Shown in pieces: positions 19,201-27,700 of a DNA stretch of 56,165 nt. Origin of the DNA: Erwinia sp. ErVv1 (lineage in GTDB: Bacteria; Pseudomonadota; Gammaproteobacteria; Enterobacterales; Enterobacteriaceae); contig NZ_CDPK01000020.1 of NCBI RefSeq assembly GCF_900068895.1, positions 20,634-76,798 of the forward strand. Direction: 5' to 3'. The notes beneath the pieces were generated by a model. That model was not told the DNA's origin. It saw only the letters and a program-made list of their open reading frames with translations, and did not search any database. A program made the position numbers and the translations under genes. Numbering within the stretch: the first letter of the stretch is position 1; each line of letters starts with the position of its first letter.

Positions 19201-21132
19201 CGCACAGGTGGCCCCCGCTTTCAGGACCGCCAGCAACGCTGCCAGCAGCGCCCGGCTGCGCGGTAGCAGGATCGCCACGAAGTCGCCCGGCACCACGCCC
19301 TGCGCGACGATCGCCTGTGCCAGGAGGTTAGCCTGCCGATCCAGCTGGCGATAGCTTAGCGCGATCTCGCCTTCGAAAACCGCAGGGGCGTCTGGCGTGC
19401 GCGCCACCTGCTGCGCGAACAGCTGGTGGACCGTCTCATTCGCAGGCCAGGGCCTGGCCGTCTGATTCCACCCGACCAGCAGCCTGCGACGCTCGCGGGC
19501 AGGCACGATGTTCAGCGCGTGCATCGGTTGGGCGGGGGCGCTATCCAGCGCATCGGCCAGGCTGCTCAGCGCCTGCTGAAGATAGCCCGCCAGGCGCGCT
19601 GCGGGAAGCGGTGCCGCGGCAAGCACCTCCAGACGCAGCAGCTCGCCAAAATCATCGACGGATACCGTCAGCGGATAATCGGTGCGCTCCTCAAAGCCTT
19701 TCCACTCGACCGCATCGCGCTCACCGGCGGGCGTCGCGTTTTCACTCTCCCGCTGGCGGTTGTGACGATAGTTAAACAGCGTCGTGAACAGCGGCGTGGG
19801 CGGTGCAATCCCGCTGCATCGCTGCGCCAGGCCGAGGGACGCATGCTCATGGTTAAGCAGGGCGGCCAGACGGCGGTGCGTTATGCGTACGCTCTCCTCA
19901 ACCGGGATATCCCCCAGATCAAGGCGAATGGGCAGCGTATTAATAAACGGCCCCATAATCTGATCGGCGCCTTCGCCCGCCTGCAACCGCCCCAGCAGCA
20001 CGGTGCCAAATACCACGCTGTCGCTGTCGGCTGACCGCGCCATCACCTGTCCCCAGGCGAGGTGGCAGATGCTGCCCATACTGACGCCAAGACGGCGTGC
20101 GTGCGTGCGCAGGCGCGCAACCACCGCCGGGTCAACGTCCTCACGCTGCGCGACCACGCTGGCGTGATCCGCTCCGGCGCTGGCCAGGCCAAAAGGCAGG
20201 GTTGGAGCGTCGATATCGCCCAGCATCTCGGTGAAAAAACGCGCCTGCTCTGCGTCAGAGGCGCTGCTGCGCACCTTAGCAATTAAACGGCGAAACGGCT
20301 GCGGCGGCGGAAGCAGGCCGCCCCGGCCCAGCATAAAGGCGGCGATCTCCTGGATCATGATCTGCATCGAGGTGATGTCATCGATCAGATGGTGCTGCAT
20401 CATCAGCATTTCAAAGCGGCCGGTCTGCGGATCCTGCGCGGTAAAGAGATTCAGCAGCGGGGCCTGGGTGAGATCGACCCGGAAGTGCGACGGATCGTAC
20501 CGGCTGACCAGTTGATCCATAATCGGCCCGTCGGCAGGATCGAGCACCACTTCGGTGACCCGCACCCTCGCCTGGCGCAGAACGACCTGCGCGGGCGTGG
20601 ATAGCCCCGTCCAGAAAAACGCCGTGCGCAGAATGTCGTGCCGCTCCACGGTCCGCTGAACGGCCCCGACGTAGTGCGTCAGCACGGCACGGTCGGTCAG
20701 CGACACTTTGGCGAACTGCAAATAGGGGTCGCCCGTCTCGTTCATCTGGTGCAGAAAGAGGATGCCTTCCTGGAGCGGCGTCAGCGCGTAGATATCCTGC
20801 ACGTTGGCCAGACCGCCCGGCACCTGGGCAAGCAGATGGTCAATATCCTGCTGGGTAAGATCAATCAGCGGCAGCTTCTCCGGGGTGAGCCGGGTCATCT
20901 CCGCCGTGATGCGGTTAGCCGGGACGCCGGAACCCTGGCTCCCCTCCCGCGTGGAGAGCGGTTTCCCCTCGCCCAGCAGGGCGACCAGCGCCGCCTTGTG
21001 CTCCCGCAGCGCATCTTTGATCGCCGGGGTTAAAGCCCCCTTCGGGGCTTTGATAACCAGTGACTCACCCTCGAGGCTCAGCGCGATGCTGGCCTCGTCG
21101 AGGGCGGTTAAGAGTGGATCCAGATGACTCAT
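16249..21132 (-). CDS. NRPS, docking-C-A-T-C, ends in a condensation domain
   Basis: 1627 residues. Order: TubC-type N-terminal docking domain (about 1-60); condensation domain (about 85-525, HHLIDD from His247); adenylation domain (about 550-1050); thiolation domain (about 1070-1135, Ser1102 in LGGHSILA); and a second condensation domain (about 1150-1590, HHIACD from His1285). The ten specificity residues read D-A-L-W-F-G-G-T-F-K, closest to valine-type pockets, so a branched aliphatic residue is expected. No thioesterase, reductase or epimerase follows. A terminal condensation domain normally releases the chain by transfer to a free amine or alcohol; the amino alcohol expected from the oxoamine synthase/SDR pair is a natural acceptor (inference). 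The start overlaps the stop of the preceding NRPS by four bases (ATGA). Confidence 0.93.
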   Translation of the reverse strand: MSHLDPLLTALDEASIALSLEGESLVIKAPKGALTPAIKDALREHKAALVALLGEGKPLSTREGSQGSGVPANRITAEMTRLTPEKLPLIDLTQQDIDHLLAQVPGGLANVQDIYALTPLQEGILFLHQMNETGDPYLQFAKVSLTDRAVLTHYVGAVQRTVERHDILRTAFFWTGLSTPAQVVLRQARVRVTEVVLDPADGPIMDQLVSRYDPSHFRVDLTQAPLLNLFTAQDPQTGRFEMLMMQHHLIDDITSMQIMIQEIAAFMLGRGGLLPPPQPFRRLIAKVRSSASDAEQARFFTEMLGDIDAPTLPFGLASAGADHASVVAQREDVDPAVVARLRTHARRLGVSMGSICHLAWGQVMARSADSDSVVFGTVLLGRLQAGEGADQIMGPFINTLPIRLDLGDIPVEESVRITHRRLAALLNHEHASLGLAQRCSGIAPPTPLFTTLFNYRHNRQRESENATPAGERDAVEWKGFEERTDYPLTVSVDDFGELLRLEVLAAAPLPAARLAGYLQQALSSLADALDSAPAQPMHALNIVPARERRRLLVGWNQTARPWPANETVHQLFAQQVARTPDAPAVFEGEIALSYRQLDRQANLLAQAIVAQGVVPGDFVAILLPRSRALLAALLAVLKAGATCAPLDPQAPGERLRWMAEDCAARLLITDAQQAKVEAIALPVLYADGPEVARASDAPPVAACSATAPACIMYTSGSTGLPKGVLVPHRAIARLVINNGFADFGPGDRMALAANPAFDASTLEVWAPLLNGGSCVVIDSDTLLSPPALVRTLKQHRVNQMWLTVGLFNQIWRDLAPVMPQLENLFVGGDALDPGIIAQVLRGARPARLINGYGPTETTTFATTFPVQQATAGAASIPIGRPIGNTRVYVLDSHRHPVPLGAVGELYIGGDGVALGYLHQEALTAERFIADPFVADRQARLYRTGDLVRYQEDGNLLFIGRNDQQVKLRGFRIELGEIEAQLADHPDVEKALVLAVDHHGSKRLIAWVVAPERSDAEAGLQAWLAERVPDYMVPARILTLDRFPLTANGKVDRKALPAADIRDRIQRAPRNEREEVLCALFAELLEQPQIGIDDDFFALGGHSILATGLIGRIRARLGVELSVRVLFEHPTVARLAGQLNAQAQVRPPVRRLDPRPDPLPASYGQQLMWVGQNTRGDNASLNTPIVVALEGELDLPALRAALGDLVERHETLRTRFAAVQGQPVQLVVPFTDISLTIPCTDVAPEQAKQAVFDAITSVFDLAVDLPFRPSVLRLGPQSHILVLLHHHIACDAFSLAPLTRDLTLAYQARLAGKAPAFPPLPVQYADYAVWQRRLLGDPDDAASLFSQQLTWWKHTLNGLPATLNLPLDHPRPDKPSYRGNMLPLSVTPALHQRLAGLARERNMTLSMVLQAALGIWYSLLGAGDDIPLGAISAGRSDEALNDLVGCFLTQWVMRVDTSGDPQVNEVLDRVRTQALTAYDYQDIPYLKLVSELLPVRSPSHYPLFQTMLILQNTPPALFNVPGLKASVLPAHSGNAKWDIYYTLFENLSPTGEALGMEGIMEYATDLFTRETAERMAAGFLATLAAVADAPFSPLSRLAVAGRATPLSSTAAGQTPVLSPFNQQVSEHD

Positions 21133-24100
21133 AGTCTCATCTCATCGAGTTCAATGGTGCGGGCAGAAAGCTCGGCCAGCGTTGGACTCGCGAACAGGGC
21201 GCGGATCTCGGTACTCAAATCGCGCTGGCGCAGAAGCTCCATCAGCTGTACCGCCAGCAGCGAGTGGCCGCCCAGCTCGAAGAAATTATCATGACGGCCT
21301 ACGCGCTCAACGCCCAGCAGCGTCTGCCACAGCTCAGCCATGGCGATTTCGACGTCGCCTTCCGGGGCTTCAAAGGTGCGGCGGCTGAATGAGGCATCAT
21401 CCGGGAGCGGTAGCGCCTTGCGATCCAGCTTGCCGTTGGCGGTCAGCGGCAGCGCGTCCAGCAGGACGAACGCCGCAGGCACCATATAGTCCGGCAGCTG
21501 CGCGGCAAGGGCGGTACGCCACCGGGCGATGCGCACCGGCGTGCTGAGCTCCCCGGCTTCGCCCTCTACTTCCGGCACCACATAGGCCACCAGACGCAGC
21601 TGGCCCTGCACATCATCGCGGGCTACGACCACCGTTTCACGAATACCGGGCTGATTCAGCAGCGCGGCGTCAATCTCGCCCAGCTCGATGCGGAACCCAC
21701 GAATTTTGACCTGATTGTCGTTGCGCCCCAGGTACTCGATATCGCCATCGGCCATATAGCGCGCCAGGTCGCCGGTGCGGTACATCCGCGCGTCAGCCTG
21801 CGGCGAGAAGGGATCCCGCAGGAAGCGTTCTGCGGTCAGGTCAGGGCGGTTGAGATAACCCCGCGCCACCCCGACGCCGCCTATATACAGCTCACCCGTC
21901 GCCCCCTGCGGCACCGGACGCTGGTGTCCGTCGAGCAGATAGATGCGCAGGTTGGCGATGGGGCGACCAATCGGCACGCTGGCAGACGAAGGCATATCCC
22001 GCGGGCAGGTCCAGGCGGTGACGTCGATGGCCGCCTCGGTAGGGCCATAGAGATTATGCAGCTGCGTGTCCGGCAGTACGCTGTGGCAGAGCTGCACGCT
22101 GGCGGTGCTCAGCGCTTCACCGCTGCACATAATCTGACGCAGGGAACCGCAGGCGGCGGCATCCCCGCTGTGCAAAAACAGGTTCAGCATCGAGGGGACA
22201 AAGTGGATGGTGGTGATACGGTTCGCCTGAATCACCTGCGCCAGCGCCTGAGTGTCCCGATGCGCGCCCGGCGGTGCCATGACCAGCGTTGCACCTACCG
22301 AGAGCGGCCAGAAAAACTCCCATACCGAAACGTCAAAGCTGAAGGTGGTTTTTTGCAATACCGCATCGCGATCGTCGAGCTGATAGGCCTCCTGCATCCA
22401 TTGCAGTCGGTTGATCAGCCCGCGATGTTCGTTCTCCACCCCTTTTGGCTTACCGGTTGAGCCGGAGGTGTAGATCACATAGGCCAGGTTTCGCGCGGTC
22501 AGTCCCACCGCCTCCGGTGGCAGCGGTGAAGCGGGCAGGGATGACCCGGCCAGCTGCGCGGCATCCAGACTGAAGGTGGCGATATTGCGGGTGTTGAGCG
22601 CTGCCGTGGCATCGCGGCCGCGATTGTCGAGCAGCAGCAGCTTCGGCTGCGCATCTTCCAGGATCCAGGCGAGGCGATCGACCGGATAGTCCGGATCGAG
22701 CGGAACGTAAGCGCCCCCCGCTTTCAGAATGCCCAGCAGGCCAATCACCATTTCAACGCTGCGATCGAGGCAGAGCGCGACGCGATCGTCCGGCTTCACC
22801 CCCTGCTGATGGAGATAGTGCGCCAGCTGATTCGCCCGCGCGTCCAGTTCGGCATAGGTGAGCTGCTGGTCTTCACAGCGTACCGCCGTGGCGGTCGGCG
22901 TCAGCCTGACCTGCGCCTCGAACATCTGATGGGTGTATGTCACCTGCGGATAAGGCCGGGCGGTATTATTCCATTCGTTTAGCAGCTGCTTACGCTCGGC
23001 GTCAGGCAGAATGGCGATCTGCTGAATCGGCGTATGCGGCGCATCATCCAGCGCCCTGGCGATACTCTCAAGGGTCTGCTGCATATAGGCGAACAGGCGC
23101 TCGGGGTCGAGCGACTCCACCACCTGCACGTTCAGGCCCAGACCATCGCCATAATCGTCCACCGACAGGGTAATCGGATAGGTGGTGCGCTCCTCAAAGC
23201 CATCCCACTGATCCGCGCCCGGCGAGGCGAAGTCCAGCGCGGTGCTCTCAGATTCCCGGTTATGGCGGTAGTTAAGCAGCGTATTAAACAGCGGGGTGGC
23301 GCCAGAAATGCCGCTACAGCGCAGCGCCAGCGCCAGCGAGGCATGTTCATGGCTGAGCAGTTCCGCCAGGCGCTTGTGGGTGGTGCGCACGCTCTCCTCG
23401 ACGCTGGCACCCGACATATCCAGGCGCAGCGGCAGGGTATTGATAAACGGCCCCATAATCTGGTCGGCCCCTTTCCCGGCGTGCATACGGCCAAACAGAA
23501 TGGTGCCGAAAACCACCGCGTCCTGCCCGCTGATACAGGCCAGCACCTGGCCCCAGGCGAGATGGCAAATGCTGCCAAGGCTGACGCCAAGCTGGCGGGC
23601 CTGAGCGCGCAGGCGGTCGTTCAGGCGCTGCGGCACCTTACGCGTGACCTCGATAATGGCGGAATCGTCGAGCATATTGACCAGGCCGTAGGGCGCGGTG
23701 GGCTCTTCAATATCGGACAGCGTGCTGCGGAAATAGCGCTCATGCTCTTCCGGCGTCTTGCCCAGGCGCACCTGAGCAATCAGGCGGCGGAAGGGCTGAG
23801 GTTCGGGCAGCATCGCCCCCCGTCCCGCCAGGAAGGTGTGAATTTCAGCGGAGAGGATCAGCACCGAGGAAATGTCGTCAATGAGGTGATGCAGCAGACG
23901 ATACATCTCCCAGCAGCCCTGACGCTCGTCCCAGGCGACAAACGCATGCAGCAGCGGCGGCTTTGCGAGATCCAGACGATAGTGCTGCGGGTCAAAGCGG
24001 CTGGCAAGCTGTTCGGCAGCCGGGCCGTCGGCGGGGTTCAGTTCGACCTCGTGGACGTGCAGGCTCGCCTGCCGCTGTACCACCTGGCAGGGGGTGGAGA

Positions 24101-24620
24101 CGCCTTCCCAGTAAAAGCCGGTGCGCAGGATATCGTGGCGATCGATAACCTTCTGCACGGCGGCCAGATAGCTGTCGACCTTTTCACGGCTGTCAAAGGT
24201 CATCCTGCCGGTTTGCAGGTAGGGGTCGCCCTTGCTGGCCAGCATATGGTGGAAAAGGATCCCCTCCTGAAGCGGGGCCAGCGAATAGATATCCTGAATA
24301 TTGCTCACGCCGCCGCGCACCTGGTCAACGACGTAGTCGATATCAGACTGGGTAAAGTCGATCAGCGGCAGCATACCGGGGACGATCGCCTGGGTATCCG
24401 GGGTTATCTTGTTGGCCGGTACCACCACCTCAAAGGCATTGGACAGCCGTTTGCCGTTGCGCAGCGCATCAATAAACGTCGGCTTATGCTCGCGCAGGGC
24501 GCTTTTTATCTCGCTGGTCAGGGCGCCTTTCGCCGCCGTGATAACCAGATCGTCGCCATCCAGCGAAATCGAGATCTTAGCTTCCTCAAGCGCAAGCAGT
24601 AACTGGTCGAAATCGCTCAT
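21129..24620 (-). CDS. NRPS, docking-C-A-T, serine-specific
   Basis: 1163 residues. Order: TubC-type docking domain (about 1-60, ELxxALREHK-like helix at the end), condensation domain (about 85-520, HHLIDD from His244), adenylation domain (about 545-1065), thiolation domain (about 1090-1155, Ser1120 in LGGHSLLA). The specificity residues read D-V-W-H-M-S-L-I-D-K, very close to EntF, so L-serine is a firm prediction. The C-terminal tail IELDEMRL is nearly the same as the tail of the upstream NRPS (VELTETRL). It is preceded by a 103-base gap and has AAGGA ten bases before the ATG. It adds the third residue of the predicted peptide. Confidence 0.94.
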   Translation of the reverse strand: MSDFDQLLLALEEAKISISLDGDDLVITAAKGALTSEIKSALREHKPTFIDALRNGKRLSNAFEVVVPANKITPDTQAIVPGMLPLIDFTQSDIDYVVDQVRGGVSNIQDIYSLAPLQEGILFHHMLASKGDPYLQTGRMTFDSREKVDSYLAAVQKVIDRHDILRTGFYWEGVSTPCQVVQRQASLHVHEVELNPADGPAAEQLASRFDPQHYRLDLAKPPLLHAFVAWDERQGCWEMYRLLHHLIDDISSVLILSAEIHTFLAGRGAMLPEPQPFRRLIAQVRLGKTPEEHERYFRSTLSDIEEPTAPYGLVNMLDDSAIIEVTRKVPQRLNDRLRAQARQLGVSLGSICHLAWGQVLACISGQDAVVFGTILFGRMHAGKGADQIMGPFINTLPLRLDMSGASVEESVRTTHKRLAELLSHEHASLALALRCSGISGATPLFNTLLNYRHNRESESTALDFASPGADQWDGFEERTTYPITLSVDDYGDGLGLNVQVVESLDPERLFAYMQQTLESIARALDDAPHTPIQQIAILPDAERKQLLNEWNNTARPYPQVTYTHQMFEAQVRLTPTATAVRCEDQQLTYAELDARANQLAHYLHQQGVKPDDRVALCLDRSVEMVIGLLGILKAGGAYVPLDPDYPVDRLAWILEDAQPKLLLLDNRGRDATAALNTRNIATFSLDAAQLAGSSLPASPLPPEAVGLTARNLAYVIYTSGSTGKPKGVENEHRGLINRLQWMQEAYQLDDRDAVLQKTTFSFDVSVWEFFWPLSVGATLVMAPPGAHRDTQALAQVIQANRITTIHFVPSMLNLFLHSGDAAACGSLRQIMCSGEALSTASVQLCHSVLPDTQLHNLYGPTEAAIDVTAWTCPRDMPSSASVPIGRPIANLRIYLLDGHQRPVPQGATGELYIGGVGVARGYLNRPDLTAERFLRDPFSPQADARMYRTGDLARYMADGDIEYLGRNDNQVKIRGFRIELGEIDAALLNQPGIRETVVVARDDVQGQLRLVAYVVPEVEGEAGELSTPVRIARWRTALAAQLPDYMVPAAFVLLDALPLTANGKLDRKALPLPDDASFSRRTFEAPEGDVEIAMAELWQTLLGVERVGRHDNFFELGGHSLLAVQLMELLRQRDLSTEIRALFASPTLAELSARTIELDEMRL

Positions 24621-24723
24621 GCCTGTTTATTCCTTTTAATATTCATGGGTTTATTTCTGCTCTCATCATGCAACGTTAGGAAGCGAGTACGCTCGCGGGT
24701 CAAAAATGCCGGGATCAGGGTCT

Positions 24724-27700
24724 TCATAAGCGCGTCTCCGTCAGCTCAACGGTTCGGGCCGCGAGGTCGGCCAGAACCGGGGTATCGAAAAGTGTGCGTA
24801 TCTCAATGCTCAGCCCGCGCTGGCGCAGCTGTTCGAGCAGCCGCACGGCCAGCAGCGAATAGCCGCCGAGTTCAAAAAAGTGATCCTGCCGTCCCACCTG
24901 CTCCACGCCGAGCAGCGTTTCCCAGATGGCGGCCAGGGTGGTTTCCATCGCGCCCTGCGGTGGCTCGTACGCGCGTCGGGCAAAGGCGGTATCATCCGGC
25001 AGCGGCAATGCGCTGCGATCCGTCTTGCCGTTGGGGGTCAGCGGCAGGGCGTCGAGCGTCACGAAGGCCGCCGGCACCATATAGTCCGGCAGCGCCGCCT
25101 GTAGCCAGTGGCGTAGCGCCAGGCGGCTGAACGGCACCCGATCTCCGTCGGCCTGGGCCGGCACCGTATAGGCCACCAGCTGCGGCTGGCCGCCGGTATC
25201 GGGTTGGGTCACCACCACGGCGTCACGCACGCCAGGGTAGCTGAGCAGGCGGGCTTCGATTTCGCCCAGCTCAATGCGATGCCCGCGCAGCTTCAACTGG
25301 TGGTCGGCGCGGCCCAGATAGACCAGTCGGCCATCCGGCATAAATTTTGCGAAGTCGCCGGTGCGATAGAGTGACGCGCCGGTGGCAAAGGGATTGGGGA
25401 TAAACCGCTCCGCCGTCAGATCGGGGCGCTGATGATAGCCGCGCGTCACGCCCTCGCCGCCGATATACAGCTCGCCCACCGCTCCGGCTGGCACCGGTTC
25501 GCCGTGCGCGTCCAGGAGATAAACCTGGGTGTTGGCGATCGGATGACCAATCGGCTGGCTGAACAGCGCCACATCCTCTGCCTTTACGCGATTACAGGTT
25601 GACCAGATGGCGGTTTCCGTCGGCCCGTAGAGGTTCCACAGCGATGCCCCCCAGGCATAAAGGCGCGTGGCGAGATCGCTCGGCAGCGCCTCGCCGCCGC
25701 AGAGGATTTTCAGCTGCGGGCAGGGGGCGGCGCGGGTATCCAGCAGCGCACGCCAGGTGGTCGGCGTGGCCTGCATAAGGGTGATGTCGGCGGTGGTCAG
25801 CAGATGATGCAGCGCCCAGGGGTCCATCCCCTGTTCGCGGCTGGCCAGCACAACGGCTGCGCCGGTCATCAGCGGCAGGTAGAGTTCCAGCGCGGCAATA
25901 TCAAAGGAGATGCTGGTGACGGCAAGCAGCCGATCCGCGGGCGTCAGGGTAAACAGCGTCTGCATGGCGGTGAGGAAATTCACCACCTGGCGATGCTCCA
26001 CCATCACCCCTTTTGGCCTGCCGGTCGAGCCAGAGGTGTAGATCACATAGGCCAGATGGCGGGCGTTCAGCGTCTGCACTTCCGGGCAGGCGACGGGCAG
26101 CCCAGCCCAGCGATCGCCATCCTGTGCCAGGTCGACCAGCCTGACGCTCGTCGTCTGCGCCGTCTGCGCCGTCGCGAAAAGCTCGCGCCCGCGTGCATCG
26201 ACCATCAGTACGGCGGGCGCGGCATCCTCAAGGATCCAGGCCAGCCGCGCGGGGGGATATTCCGGGTCGAGCGGCACGTAGGCCCCGCCCGACTTGAGCA
26301 CCGCCAGCAGCGCGACCAGCATTGATTCACTGCGCCCGGTGCAGACCGCAATGCGCGTATCCGGCGTGACCCCCAGCGATATCAGGTAGTGCGCCAGCCG
26401 GTTCGCCCGCTGGTTGAGTTCATCGTAGCTGATCCGGCACGCCCCCATTTGCAGGGCGAGAGCCTGGGGCTGGCGCGCGGCCTGCCGCTCAAACAGCTGG
26501 TGGACGGTGGCATCCGTCGGGAAGGGCGCGGCCGTATCATTCCAGGTTTCCAGCAGCCGCTGACGCTCCTGCGGCGGCAGAATGTTCAGTCCGCACACTG
26601 GCCAGGATGCTGCCGCAGGCGGGGCGAGGACCCCGTCTTCCAGCGCCGCTGCCAGGCTGAGCAGGCTCTGTCGATAATAGCCAAAAATGCGCTCTGGGCA
26701 GAGGGCGCCGACCGCCTGCACGTTAACGGTAAACCCATTGCCCGCGTCATCGACGGAGAGAGTCAGCGGGTAGTGCGTGCCTTCGGTAAAACCGTGCCAG
26801 ATCGCACCCTCCTGCTCGAGAGTGCCGGTCACGCTGGTCTCTGTGGGACGGTTGTGGCGATAGTTGAACAGGACGCTGAACAGCGGCGTGGGGGCCGCGA
26901 TACCGCTGGCCTGCTGGGCAAGCGACAGGGGCGTCTGCTCATGATCCATCAGCCCGGTCAGGCGCGCATGGGTTTGATGGACGGCGCTCACGGCGTCCAC
27001 GCCGCCCAGATCGAGCCGCAGCGGCAGCGTATTAATGCACGGACCCATAATCAGCTCGCCGTCCGCCAGCTGCATACGGCCGGAGAGAAGGGTTCCGAAA
27101 ACCACGCTGTCGCGGTTGCTGGCGGCCGCCAGAACCCTGGCCCAGCCCAGATGGCACAGGCTGCTGACGCTCACGCCCAGATGCCGCGCCCGCTCGCGCA
27201 AACGCGCAGCCAGGGGAGCCTCAAGCGCGCGGCTGAACTCAATCAGCCGCTGCCCGTCAGCATGGCCGCTTTGCAGATCAAACGGCATCGTCGGCTCATC
27301 AATATCCGCCAGCATCTGCGCAAAAAACAGCTGCTGACGCCGGGCATCATCGTGCAGCCGCCGCTGGGCGACCTGCTGACGGAACTGCCGGGCGGGCGGC
27401 AGTGCGTCGCCCTGGCCGTGAAGAAATACCTGAATATCGGCGAGCAGAATTTGCAGTGAAAAGATGTCATCCACCAGATGGTGGATGGAGAGCAGCATCT
27501 CCCAGCGGGCCTCTGTCGGGTCGTAAGCCACCGCGACGTGCAGCAGCGGGGGCCGTGACAGGTCGATGCGGTTTTCCAGCGGATCGACGAGCGACCTGAG
27601 CTGCGCCACGGCGGGGGTATCGGCAACCGCGCTCAGCTCGGTGACGTGCAGCCGTGCGCTGCGCAGCACCACCTGCGCGGGCGTTTCCAGCCCCTCCCAG

